Source: Symsagittifera roscoffensis
Taxonomy: Eukaryota > Xenacoelomorpha > Acoela > Convolutidae
Assembly (NCBI RefSeq): GCF_963678635.1
Contig: NC_087070.1
Span: forward strand, 52,738,750-52,802,749
DNA length: 64,000 nucleotides
Reading direction: 5' to 3'
This document shows positions 53,189 through 61,682 of the stretch, one piece after another. Made by a program: the position numbers and the translations under genes. The stretch's first letter is position 1. The number at the start of each line of letters is the position of its first letter. The notes under the pieces were generated by a model. It saw only the letters and a list, made by a program, of their open reading frames with translations, was not told the origin of the DNA and made no database searches.

Positions 53189-54110
53189 AGAAAAATTGTT
53201 GAAAACTAAATACAGTGACAAAGGTCCCGCGTTATTTGGTAGTGTGAACAACTTGATAAAAGCAAGCAATTTGTCGCGAAAGAAAGTTAAACATTTCCTT
53301 CATACTGAACCTGCTTACACAAAATATCGAACTGTGATCCGAAAAACGCCGCGACTCAAGGTCATAGTTTACGATATCGACGAAATCTGGTCATTAGATC
53401 TGGCCTTTGTTGATAAACTTGCCCAGTACAACCATGATGTTAAGTATCTGCTTGTTGCAGTTGACTGCATGTCCCGCTATCTCAGAGTGCAACCCTTGAA
53501 ATCAAAGTATGCTACTACAACAGCAGAAGCGTTCAAACTAATGATAACGACAAAACAACCGGAAAAAGTATGGGTGGACAAGGGCACAGAGTTTAAAGGG
53601 TCCTTCGAAGCATTATGTAAAAAGAAAGGCATAAACACATATAGCACAGAGAGCGAGAAAAAGTCCGCATTCGCTGAGAGAAATATCCGTTCCTTGAAAA
53701 ATCTTATTTATAAGTACTTGGAGGATAAATGGACTTACTCATACATTGACAAATTGCAAGATTTTGTCAATGCAATTAATTCGAGAACAAATCGTGTCAC
53801 AAATCTTGCACCAAATAAAGTAACTAAAAAAGATGTTCCTCGCCTGATTTCATTAAGAGCAGAACAGTCTTTGAAGTTAGTTCGACGTCCAAAGCTTTAT
53901 GTTGGTGATTATGTTAGACTTGCCAAAGTAGACATACGTTTTCGCAAGGGTTACAAACAATCGTTCACCGATGAAGTGTTTGAAGTTTTTGACATACCAA
54001 CACGAAATCCTCCAACATACAATTTGATTGATTCTAACAGAGAACCGATTGAGGGAAAATTTTACGAGTCTGAACTGATTCGCGTTCTGGAGAAGGACAA
54101 TCATGACTGA
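52890..54110 (+). CDS. INT: Polinton integrase (retroviral-type, DDE)
   Basis: 406 residues. The core follows a basic, low-complexity N-terminus (1-95). Catalytic acids: Asp170 (WSLDLAF), Asp230 (WVDKGTEF), Glu263 (FAERNIRS), 32 residues between the last two. The C-terminus (about 335-395) with YVGDYVRL and FYESELIRV is an SH3/chromo-like DNA-binding module. No Met occurs between residue 1 and the core, so initiation is at 52890 (299-nt overlap with the previous gene), at a non-ATG codon, or by frameshifting. The end overlaps the next start by 8 nt. Confidence 0.93.
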   Translation: MPNTRFSQRLLTLKRNENPDPQEPAQHRPLGRKKVVQTLREVKNTNEKVSAVIEKPKTKNVKKSQKKALTHTERPITIQILQRQKRRRRKQNNGKITKIEEKLLKTKYSDKGPALFGSVNNLIKASNLSRKKVKHFLHTEPAYTKYRTVIRKTPRLKVIVYDIDEIWSLDLAFVDKLAQYNHDVKYLLVAVDCMSRYLRVQPLKSKYATTTAEAFKLMITTKQPEKVWVDKGTEFKGSFEALCKKKGINTYSTESEKKSAFAERNIRSLKNLIYKYLEDKWTYSYIDKLQDFVNAINSRTNRVTNLAPNKVTKKDVPRLISLRAEQSLKLVRRPKLYVGDYVRLAKVDIRFRKGYKQSFTDEVFEVFDIPTRNPPTYNLIDSNREPIEGKFYESELIRVLEKDNHD

Positions 54111-54996
54111 GGGCACTTCCGACAGTCTTTTCACCCATAATGTTCCCCCTTCCTTCACAATTACCCTAGTTTCATCTGCATCAATGAACGTTTTTAAGGA
54201 TAACACTCTGGCCAACTTCAAAAATCTCCTGAGTGAAGAAATAAATTTGCAAGGTGAATGGAGAGTAGCAGTTACAGAAATTACCTTCCCTACTCAGATA
54301 AACAACGTAACTGACAACAACATTGTGTACTACAAAAAAGATCGGGTTATAGCAAGCATGAAAGTTGAGAAAGACAAGATCTCCAGACCTTACCTTGGAG
54401 AAACAGCAAAATTAACAAAAGGAGAATATACGAGCATTGATCAAATACTGGACGAGATTCGTCGAAAGACAGAATTAGAGAAATTGGATTACGTAATAGA
54501 TCCAATAACCAAACATCTTTCCTTATGGCTGCATTATTGGGAAGGTATAACTTTTTCAAGCCCGCAAATTCCTAGTCTACTTGGATTCAAAGGCGTCAGA
54601 GATGGAACTGGTTATCATATAGGTTACAAACAAGGAAGCACGAAACATAGCACATTCTCTACCCAAGATCTTATTGCTGACTATCCCGTTGATGTATGCG
54701 CTGGTACTCAGCTTATGTTTATTTATCTGGACATAATTCATTATCAAATAGTCGGAGACACAAAAGCACCCCTTTTACGAGTCATTGATACAAATCGTCG
54801 AGTGAAAAACGGTTACGCATGTACAATTGAACCGAATCATCGTAAAGTGTTTAGTAATTTGGATTTTAAAAAACTTTTGGTCAATAATATTTCCAATATT
54901 TCTGTGAACTTGCGCACAGAAACTGGAGGACTTGTTCCTTTCGCTGGAGGGGGAAAAGTTGTTCTGACTTTGAAATTTCAAAAGTTTAGCAATTGA
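54103..54996 (+). CDS. mCP: Minor capsid (penton-like) protein
   Basis: 297 residues: FTITLVSSASMNVFKDNTLA, then INLQGEWRVAVTEITFPTQI, and SVNLRTETGGLVPFAGGGKV near the end. This matches the single-jelly-roll penton homologue of Polintons by its start (..LVSSASM..F..N), the GEW.VA..EI.FP segment, and place between INT and MCP. It would form the capsid vertices. The start overlaps the integrase stop by 8 nt. Confidence 0.85.
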   Translation: MTEGTSDSLFTHNVPPSFTITLVSSASMNVFKDNTLANFKNLLSEEINLQGEWRVAVTEITFPTQINNVTDNNIVYYKKDRVIASMKVEKDKISRPYLGETAKLTKGEYTSIDQILDEIRRKTELEKLDYVIDPITKHLSLWLHYWEGITFSSPQIPSLLGFKGVRDGTGYHIGYKQGSTKHSTFSTQDLIADYPVDVCAGTQLMFIYLDIIHYQIVGDTKAPLLRVIDTNRRVKNGYACTIEPNHRKVFSNLDFKKLLVNNISNISVNLRTETGGLVPFAGGGKVVLTLKFQKFSN

Positions 54997-55001
54997 TCAA
55001 A

Positions 55002-55409
55002 ATGGATTCATATTACCACAACCAAGCAAACCTACCACATTTCTCGGGGCATTATAGACAACGAGGCAGTGGCTTCGGTGCATTAGCCTTGGGAATAGGA
55101 AGAGTCGCACTTCCACTGGCTCGAAAATTTGTGATACCCGCGGCTAAAAAAATCGGAAAAGAACTACTTCTTCAGGCAGCTCCAGAACTGATAGAAGTTG
55201 CAACAAAAAGAAAAAGTCCTAAGCAGGCACTCAAAAGCACCGTTAGAAAAACAATCAAAAAGCAAGTAGGAGGAGGAAGTAGATCTCGGAAAAGTCATCC
55301 GAAAAGAACGACGGCGTTTAAACGAAAAACGAGACGCGTCATTCCCAGAAAACGAACTGCACAGAGAAGTCGCTCCGATTTCTTTACAAGGGTTAAAAAT
55401 GATTTCTAA
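55002..55409 (+). CDS. pVI/pX-like basic minor virion protein (135 aa)
   Basis: Starts at ATG 55002 (an upstream TTG in frame at 54993 is not needed). FSGHYRQRGSGFGALALGIG is followed by an amphipathic helix (RVALPLARKFVIPAAKKIGK) and a very basic tail with KRTTAFKRKTRRVIPRKRT. Glycine-rich start, amphipathic helix and basic tail fit the adenovirus VI/X-like proteins found in Polintons, which bind the capsid interior or DNA and may disturb membranes. The role is inferred by layout. It lies 5 nt after mCP and overlaps MCP by 11 nt. Confidence 0.75.
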   Translation: MDSYYHNQANLPHFSGHYRQRGSGFGALALGIGRVALPLARKFVIPAAKKIGKELLLQAAPELIEVATKRKSPKQALKSTVRKTIKKQVGGGSRSRKSHPKRTTAFKRKTRRVIPRKRTAQRSRSDFFTRVKNDF

Positions 55410-56715
55410 TTTAATCCCGAGTGAAGCAACTCACAGCTCCTTGGACTTATTTGAGAAACCGCCTTTGCTTGTCACTTTTGAAAATGCATTCACCCAAAAA
55501 ATTGGACCTTCCTACTCCCCTGATGGTCCTATGCTAGAGTTTGAAGTACTCGGCGACAGAAATAATTTCATCGATCTTCAACGTACTCGTTTGGAAATAG
55601 TTGCACGAATTGTTCGAAGCAATGGAAACGTGCTTCGAACACATGCTACAGAGGCGGCAAACAGAGATACGCCGTATTTTGTTAACAATCCTTTATCTTC
55701 ATTATTTTCTGAGTGTACACTGTCTCTGAATGGTGAAAAAATATCAACTACCAATGCTAATTTTGCCCATAAAAGCTTTATTGAGACCGAGTTTTCATAC
55801 GGTAATGATGCCAAGAAAACATGGTTGGCTTGTCAAGGTTATTATTATGAAGAAAATCCATCAGCCATTGACGGTGCTGGAAGGAGAGCTGATGATGTTA
55901 CGGAGCGTAAAGGTCTCGTTGCGGCCTCGAGCGAGCTGAAGCTATTTGGTAAAATTGCTTGCGATTTTTTGTCGTGTGACAAGCATCTACTTAGCGGTGT
56001 GACAATAAGATTGTCTCTTAGACGTTCTCCTAATGATTTTGTTGTCATATCTGAAGATGCAGCTAAACACTACAAGGTCCAAATAATCGAAGCTAACCTC
56101 TATGTCAGAAAGATGACTGTGACTGACTATGTTCTCTCATCAATAGAAAAAACTTTGTTGAAGAACCCGGCAATTTACAATTACATCGAAGTAGTACCAA
56201 AAACGTTTCTCGCAACTGCAGGAGTACAAAGCTGGCGACAAGAGGATGTTTTTGCAAAAGAACCTGTTCGAAGAATGATAGTAGCAATGAGCATAAACGA
56301 AGCATATTTGGGTACTAATAGAACAAACCCTTTTCATTACCAGAAATTTGGGTTGAATGAGATCATTGTTTACAGAAACGGTCTACCCATTGCCGGAACT
56401 CCCATCTCAACATCAGACAATAAAAGAATTTATTACAATACGCTTGAGGCTCTTGATTTTGTTTTAAACACTAGTCATGGAATCAGTCTCGCTAATTATG
56501 ATAATCATTATATTATGGCTTTTGATCTCACGTCTACTCAGGAGGCTTCACACGATTTTATTCATCCTGAATTGACCAATTGCACTATTTCGCTCGAACT
56601 CAAGTTTGACGCAGGTCTCGCTAATAACGTCGAGTTATTGTTTATGGGAGAGCGTGCATCAACAGTTTATGTGCGTTCAGATAGAAAAATTACCAAAAAC
56701 ACTCTTATGACCTAA
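55399..56715 (+). CDS. MCP: Major capsid protein (double jelly-roll)
   Basis: 438 residues. Family signposts: DLFEKPPLLVTFENAF at the start, GPMLEFEVLGDRNNFIDLQ, PLSSLFSECTLSLNGEKIS (the N-terminal jelly roll), LLSGVTIRLSLRRSPNDFVV, and the C-terminal NCTISLELKFDAGLANNVEL. This is the hexon-like Polinton capsid protein. No breaks. Overlaps the preceding gene by 11 nt and is followed 7 nt later by the protease. Confidence 0.92.
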   Translation: MISNLIPSEATHSSLDLFEKPPLLVTFENAFTQKIGPSYSPDGPMLEFEVLGDRNNFIDLQRTRLEIVARIVRSNGNVLRTHATEAANRDTPYFVNNPLSSLFSECTLSLNGEKISTTNANFAHKSFIETEFSYGNDAKKTWLACQGYYYEENPSAIDGAGRRADDVTERKGLVAASSELKLFGKIACDFLSCDKHLLSGVTIRLSLRRSPNDFVVISEDAAKHYKVQIIEANLYVRKMTVTDYVLSSIEKTLLKNPAIYNYIEVVPKTFLATAGVQSWRQEDVFAKEPVRRMIVAMSINEAYLGTNRTNPFHYQKFGLNEIIVYRNGLPIAGTPISTSDNKRIYYNTLEALDFVLNTSHGISLANYDNHYIMAFDLTSTQEASHDFIHPELTNCTISLELKFDAGLANNVELLFMGERASTVYVRSDRKITKNTLMT

Positions 56716-56722
56716 GATAGAC

Positions 56723-57160
56723 ATGGATAATCTTCAACTAGTAGAAATTATTAACCGTTGTAAACATTTGAAACATCGCTTTAGAGGTGTTTTTCCGGCA
56801 GATTTGCCATGCTCTTCAGTACTGAAAAACGATAATACGTTCATGATTATGAATGCCTCACCATCGGATCAACCTGGAACCCACTGGTTGCTTTTTGCTC
56901 AAGCTGGAGGACAGATATTCTTCGCAGATCCTCTAGGTAAACGATTATGTGATTATCCCCTCGTGTACAAGAATATGCGACGAACAATTCACGAGGGAAA
57001 TCAGCTACTGTTGAAAAAACCAATACAATCAGCTGATTCAGTGTTATGCGGACTTTATTGTATTTATGTTGCTCATGTTATAATTACAAACAAATTTCCA
57101 ATAGGTTTCAAACTTAATGATCATGATTTGATAAGATTTGCCAAACATATGTTATTCTAA
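56723..57160 (+). CDS. PRO: Adenain-like cysteine protease
   Basis: 145 residues. His54 in GTHWLLF, Asp69 in FADPLG, Gln102 in IQSADS and Cys109 in VLCGLYC form the expected His-Asp-Gln-Cys set of the adenovirus protease/ULP1 clan. It would cut capsid-associated precursors during maturation. Last gene of the packed plus-strand cluster. Directly after it comes the inverted-repeat cassette. Confidence 0.93.
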   Translation: MDNLQLVEIINRCKHLKHRFRGVFPADLPCSSVLKNDNTFMIMNASPSDQPGTHWLLFAQAGGQIFFADPLGKRLCDYPLVYKNMRRTIHEGNQLLLKKPIQSADSVLCGLYCIYVAHVIITNKFPIGFKLNDHDLIRFAKHMLF

Positions 57161-57253
57161 ATTAATTTATTGATGTTTTTGTAAAATTTATAAATTCGTT
57201 TTTTTTTTTCAATTCATTCTTATTAACAACAAAGTTTTTTTCTGCAAGTTTAT

Positions 57254-57372
57254 GTGAACCGCGAAAAGTTTCATATCAAGTCCTTCGAATTATTAAGGCA
57301 TGGCCGTTTGGTTTAAGGGGCAATAGCTAACCCGGCGTTGCTCGTCGCTACGCTCCTCGGGAACGCCTCCCG
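57254..57372 (+). repeat. Inverted repeat, left arm
   Basis: 119 bp, paired with 60861-60979. 57291-57372 (82 bp) is identical to the other arm's complement; the outer 37 bp is about 75% similar. GC-rich in an AT-rich setting. Contains TGGCCGTTTGGTTTAAGG, like the D-arm/A box of Ser or Leu tRNAs, and foldable words (cgggaacgcctcccg). A T21 run follows at 57388-57408. Confidence 0.92.
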
Positions 57373-57387
57373 CTTGTGTAGTAACAA

Positions 57388-57408
57388 TTTTTTTTTTTTT
57401 TTTTTTTT
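57388..57408. repeat. T21 run
   Basis: Sixteen nucleotides after the left inverted-repeat arm, and 29 nt beyond the stop of the minus-strand gene at 57438 (A21 on that strand). The right arm also has an oligo-T run after it on its own strand. Confidence 0.9.
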
Positions 57409-57437
57409 GGTATACAAGAGCGAAAGAAAACCAATAT

Positions 57438-58064
57438 TTAAAACTTGAATTTCTTCTCCATGATAAATTTCACAAACAAAGTGTTTGAATCAATTTCCAT
57501 ACAACCATACCCACTTAAAATTATGTCAATTATTTTAGAAAACTCAGCAGCGTTTTCACCATTCAAAATATTAGTAAAGCGTTCAATTGTTACGTTAGTA
57601 ATCAGGTCAGTTTGAGTTTGAACAGATTTAGTCTGCGAGCCGAAGCAAACTTGAGGCAATCGTCTGCGAACTGGAACACCACTAACATCTAAGTTGTTGA
57701 TAGAGTTATAATTCACAGCTATTTTCAGTTTTTCCATCAGAGGGCCAGACAATTCATAGTTGGAGCAACCCAAAATTAAATATTTGAATGTAGAGAGAAG
57801 ACAAGGAACAACGAAGGCTTTTGAAGTCATCTTGTTAAGTAAATCGGTAGACTCTTTCGTAAATTCGACCAGCACATGATAACGTTTTTCGTTGTCAATC
57901 GAATGGTTGCAAAAATCTAATTTATTCGAATGGGAGGATACTGCAAAATTTGCTTTTGAAGCGAAGCCTGAAAAGTTGGGTTCATGATTCAGGATGAAAA
58001 ATTTGTAATTTTTACGGAATTGTTTGAAATAATCAGGGGATTGCTCATACATTGCTTCAACCAT
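57438..58064 (-). CDS. Polinton cassette gene, unknown (208 aa)
   Basis: No recognised domain. NYKFFILNHEPNFSGFASKA, then NEKRYHVLVEF, is the most domain-like part. YHVLVEF superficially resembles the His-containing strand of HUH replication proteins, but a second His and a catalytic Tyr pattern are not seen. The middle has AFVVPCLLSTFKYLILGCSN, and the C-terminus contains a helix pair. Lies 37 nt downstream of the other minus-strand gene, so the two may share a transcript. An oligo-A tract follows the stop on the coding strand. Confidence 0.7.
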   Translation of the reverse strand: MVEAMYEQSPDYFKQFRKNYKFFILNHEPNFSGFASKANFAVSSHSNKLDFCNHSIDNEKRYHVLVEFTKESTDLLNKMTSKAFVVPCLLSTFKYLILGCSNYELSGPLMEKLKIAVNYNSINNLDVSGVPVRRRLPQVCFGSQTKSVQTQTDLITNVTIERFTNILNGENAAEFSKIIDIILSGYGCMEIDSNTLFVKFIMEKKFKF

Positions 58065-58101
58065 TGCTTTGAAGTTTCAATCGAATAACGAGTTGATAAT
58101 G

Positions 58102-58461
58102 TTACACAACCCGACAGTTATCATCGTTTTCACTTTCGCATTCCTTTTCAGAGCATGAAGATTTTTTAGATTTGTTTCGCTTTTTTCTAAGTTTTTCAGT
58201 CACGTCGCAGTTTTTTGCTTTCGTCAACCTTTTAATTTTTGTGTAATTGTCCGCCAAGGACTCGAATTCACCAGTTGACAAAGTTATTCCTTGTCGATAC
58301 TTAAAAGTTCCCTCTTCGTCTTTTTTGTACAATTTGATAGTTATGTAAGTACCGGTCTGTGCGAATGTTTTTGCACCGACTCTAACTAAACGTTTATCAT
58401 TCGAAGATATATCCCTAAAATCATCGAAATAGTCTACATCCGTGTCAAGAGAAGCGTACAT
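58102..58461 (-). CDS. Polinton cassette gene, PC4-like ssDNA-binding protein candidate (119 aa)
   Basis: Residues about 24-80: RLVRVGAKTFAQTGTYITIK, then LYKKDEEGTFKYRQGITLST and GEFESLADNYTKI. This is the PC4/p15 layout: R-x-V-x-V strand, Y-I-x-I-K strand, D-x-x-G turn, the G-I-x-L-S strand and a helix. After that comes a Lys-rich linker and a Ser/Glu/Asp acidic end. PC4 proteins bind single-stranded DNA and act in transcription or replication. A role in Polinton DNA copying or late transcription is inferred. ATG at 58461; a TATAAAAG on the minus strand lies about 180 nt upstream. Confidence 0.7.
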   Translation of the reverse strand: MYASLDTDVDYFDDFRDISSNDKRLVRVGAKTFAQTGTYITIKLYKKDEEGTFKYRQGITLSTGEFESLADNYTKIKRLTKAKNCDVTEKLRKKRNKSKKSSCSEKECESENDDNCRVV

Positions 58462-59086
58462 TATAAATGAATAACAACCAACTGGTTTTTAGTGTGGAAC
58501 GTTGAAGAATGACTGATCACAGTATACGAGACAGATCATGCGCTCCCAAAGTAAAAATTTAGGTGATAAAGTTTACGAGCGCCCTAAGCCATATTGATAA
58601 GACTTAATCACCAAGGATATAATTTCTTTAACGATAAACCTCTTTTATATGGGTATTTAGTTACTTTTTCCCCCGGCTATACTCTAAAAATCTTCTAGTG
58701 TTATTTATTGTGACGGTTATTTTAATGACTGTTATGAATCATGGTAATGAATTTCTAACAGCATAACAATGAATGTCTGGCAAACTATCATGAAAACTTG
58801 ATTTTGAGTGCTTTCGCCCGTAGCCACTATAATAAAGCTGTCACATAAATCTAAAAAATCGGGTTTTCACATTCATTCCTAACATGACCTCAGGCGTCAT
58901 GCTTAAAAGAATGAATAAAATTTGATAGCCTCGCCTAAAAAGTTATTAGCTTTGACCTAATTGAACTATGCCACCCCTTTCCTGATCTCATTTTCATTAA
59001 TAAACTTTTCATACTTTTCATTCTCTCAATTTCATTTCGGTAGTTCAGTCATTTCATTTTAACAAAACTTTAAACCTCTTCAAGTC
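58462..59086. promoter_or_regulatory. Divergent promoter region
   Basis: 625 nt between minus- and plus-strand genes, so both promoters should be here. cttttata at 58642-58649 is TATAAAAG on the minus strand. Plus-strand TATA candidates are weak (ctataataaagc near 58827). Nothing else recognised. Confidence 0.45.
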
Positions 59087-59731
59087 ATGACTAGTCCTTT
59101 ACAAATAATCTCAGTGTCTGATCGAGAAAGAACCATTATCTACCAAACATACACGAGAGAGTCGATTGCAGTCATCCATCAACAGAAAGAGAGAGTCTCT
59201 CCGTCTACAGCAAGTCCGTTCAATGACTTGGCTCCCCGAAAAAACGACGAGAATCAAAACGAGGAATGGAATACAAAAAGTCATATCATGCTACCAAACT
59301 ACCTCCTTGATCACATCGATCTACTTAGACAGAATCGAAAACGAATGTACGAGAGTTGCACTATTCACGAGAGCTATCCGGCATTAGAAAAGACGGAGAT
59401 AAACGACACAACCTCGCTCGAGCAGTCTCCAAGAAAAATTCTCTTCGCGTATGACTGCGAGTCAATGCCGTTGTATGAAAATCAGGAGGGATGTATTCGT
59501 GACTATGCAGAGCGCGAAGCGTACTGGGATATTCCGACAGCAATGTCTCCCGAGTCATTTGTTAGGGGACCAGTTTCAACTCCAGAACAATCAACTTCCT
59601 ATTCGGATGCTCGGGTTTCATCTAGTGCGGAGACAATTGATCTAGTCACCCCAGATCTCATTCAAGGCACTCCTCCAAATGCAGCTTGCTATGCGCCAAA
59701 AAAGAGAAAACTACAGTTTCGAGGTTTCTAA
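59087..59731 (+). CDS. Polinton cassette gene, unknown, SIM- and NLS-like motifs (214 aa)
   Basis: Polar, Ser/Glu-rich, probably largely disordered. Near the end, SAETIDLVTPDLI has the form of a SUMO-interacting motif (hydrophobic I-D-L-V flanked by acidic/Ser residues), and APKKRKLQF is a monopartite nuclear localisation-like signal. This layout suggests a nuclear regulator of host or element functions; it is inference from short motifs only. No catalytic domain. The start ATG at 59087 follows ttcaagtc. Confidence 0.65.
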   Translation: MTSPLQIISVSDRERTIIYQTYTRESIAVIHQQKERVSPSTASPFNDLAPRKNDENQNEEWNTKSHIMLPNYLLDHIDLLRQNRKRMYESCTIHESYPALEKTEINDTTSLEQSPRKILFAYDCESMPLYENQEGCIRDYAEREAYWDIPTAMSPESFVRGPVSTPEQSTSYSDARVSSSAETIDLVTPDLIQGTPPNAACYAPKKRKLQFRGF

Positions 59732-59982
59732 TAACTTAAACAAAAAACTTTCCTTCTTTTGTTTCAAATATTATTCCAAGGTTTTATATTTTCATTTTTG
59801 TTTGATTTGACTTCTAAGCTGTTTTAACATTACTGTGTGTATATTTTTTGTCTCAGTTTTTATTTTGCTTAATAGATCAATTAAAGTTTGCCCCGTAAAG
59901 TTTTCAGCAAAATCTTAGAGAAAAACTAGAAAAAAATCAGAAATCGAGAATAATTTTACGCTAAAATTGTTTTTTGAGAAAG

Positions 59983-59985
<3 letters not shown>

Positions 59986-60021
<36 letters not shown>
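59986..60021. repeat. (GA)18 microsatellite
   Basis: 36 bp of alternating GA, next to a hairpin cluster. It makes a short ORF on the plus strand that is not a gene. Confidence 0.95.
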
Positions 60022-60024
<3 letters not shown>

Positions 60025-60044
60025 ATACACTTGCTCACTAGTGA

Positions 60045-60245
60045 ACCCCATTTGGAATATCCTTTTCGGGATATTGCTTTCTTTTCAAAAGAAAGATAAA
60101 TATGGAAGGGTCCAACATTTTCTTGTTGGTAGTCCAACCATATTTATTTGGCTTTTTTATCAAACACTCTCTGTCCTCTCTCTCTCATCATACTTTGTGC
60201 CCGGTGGGGTTAGCCAGGTCTTACGCAAAGTAACAGAGAGTGTTT
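60045..60245. repeat. Hairpin cluster
   Basis: gaatatcc/ggatattg, ctttcttttcaaaagaaag and ataaatatgg/ccatatttat are followed by a 20-bp interrupted stem: 60162-60174 (aaacactctctgt) with 60233-60245, and 60191-60197 (tactttg) with 60226-60232. Could be a structured RNA or a small foldback element. Confidence 0.6.
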
Positions 60246-60860
60246 TAAGCCATAAATCTGCATTATATTACATTCATATACATGTTTTGGGTGAAAAACG
60301 GACAATTTTTTGGTAAAAATGTGAAAAAAAAAAAATTATGTTTTTTTTTCGAAAAATGAACATGACCCTTAACCCTGCTCAGAAATTCATGGCAAATTGA
60401 TTGAGGGTAGTTTCAATGGATTTGGAGAGAAAAAAAATTTTTTCCCAATTTTTTTTTTCAATATTTTCACAAAAATCAGATTTTCTCAAAAAATCACAAC
60501 TTTTCAGGCGTCTACTCTCATTGATTGGGCTATAATTGTTTTTTTTTTTTGAATTTCTACGCTTGTCCTAATTACGTATCAGATAGCTCCTAAAAATTTC
60601 AAACCACATTCACTTGAATTTAAAACGAACGAATAATTCAAGCTAAAAATGAAGGAAAAAAGAAGTTAAAAAATTATGTTTTTTAAATTTCGAACTTGAC
60701 CAGTAGAACTGTGCTCGAGGTCCCACAAAACTTACTGGTTTTTTTGTTGATAGATTTAAAAGACACTTTTTTAAACATTACTTTTCCTTTTTTCACAACA
60801 TAAAAAGTTTGAGGTTTTCCTTTATTTTGAAAAAAAAAATTTTCACTTGAAATTACAGAA

Positions 60861-60979
60861 CGGGAGGCGTTCCCGAGGAGCGTAGCGACGAGCAACGCCG
60901 GGTTAGCTATTGCCCCTTAAACCAAACGGCCATGCCTTAATATTTCGAAGGACATGATATGAAATGTTTCACGGGACAC
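60861..60979 (-). repeat. Inverted repeat, right arm
   Basis: Reverse complement of 57254-57372. On its own strand it too is followed by an oligo-T run (60830-60839 read as T10) after about 20 nt. Confidence 0.92.
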
Positions 60980-61682
60980 CGAATGACATGAAGGAAACTT
61001 TGATTCCGATATCTTTTACACATTCAAATGACAATCTATGCTTATCATGCATCGGTAACTATCAAGGTGTCAAATTTGCAAAATTTTCATTTTTTAAGTT
61101 TACTATTTTTTCAACTTAATTAGTTAGTTGAGGGCTTTACTTTCTGAATACTTTTATCTCATAAATCTACTTTTTATTATACCTATTTACGCAAACCAAG
61201 AAGTGGGCTTGAAATCATTAGGAAATTACTGTTTCACGGTTAAAATTAGTCAGAAAAAGTTTTAGGCTCTATCTGAATCATTCTAAGCATTAAATTTTGT
61301 AATTTAGTGCTGAAATGTTAATTGAAAGTCTAAACCAGTCGCCTAAAAAAAGCCAAAATTTTATCGCTAACCCTTAAAATTAACAGCAAAAGTTTGAGGC
61401 TGTAAATGAATCAGTTTTTAGTATACAAAACCCCTCCACTTGAGCAGAGTGATGAGACATATAGAGCTTAAAGCTAGAATAAACCCTGTTTTTGGAAAGG
61501 AAAAGACTTATTGCCAAGACGGCGAAGTATAACTCTCGTTAATGGCTTCTACTTGCCCTTACCCGCAAAGTTTTTTGGTGCTAGTCACTTCTCGCTTTTG
61601 CTTTTCCATAACCAGTTCTACTTGAAATTCTCCTAAATTTTCTTGAAATTTTCCTGAATTACTTCAGTAACTTCAACAAACA

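Larger units (their letters stand above)
57254..60979. other. Inverted-repeat-bounded cassette within the Polinton
   Basis: 3.7 kb between matching inverted repeats. Holds two minus-strand ORFs and one plus-strand ORF, and sits between the protease and polB. Could be a nested transposon, an invertible segment, or a normal Polinton region bracketed by two opposite copies of a small repeat/RNA gene. No target duplication was visible next to the arms. Confidence 0.7.
59732..61682. other. Intergenic: GA repeat, hairpins, right inverted-repeat arm
   Basis: 1.95 kb with no convincing gene. Contains (GA)n at 59986-60021, a hairpin cluster to about 60245, oligo-T/A-rich sequence, the right repeat arm (60861-60979) and the presumed polB promoter. 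Confidence 0.65.

Noticed and set aside
57438-58064. HUH replication-initiator function for the minus-strand cassette gene
   Set aside because: Only one His in a hydrophobic strand (YHVLVEF) and no catalytic Tyr motif.
59984-60316. 110-aa ORF starting in the GA repeat
   Set aside because: The first part is a translated microsatellite (RERERE) and the rest is hairpin sequence with no coding features.
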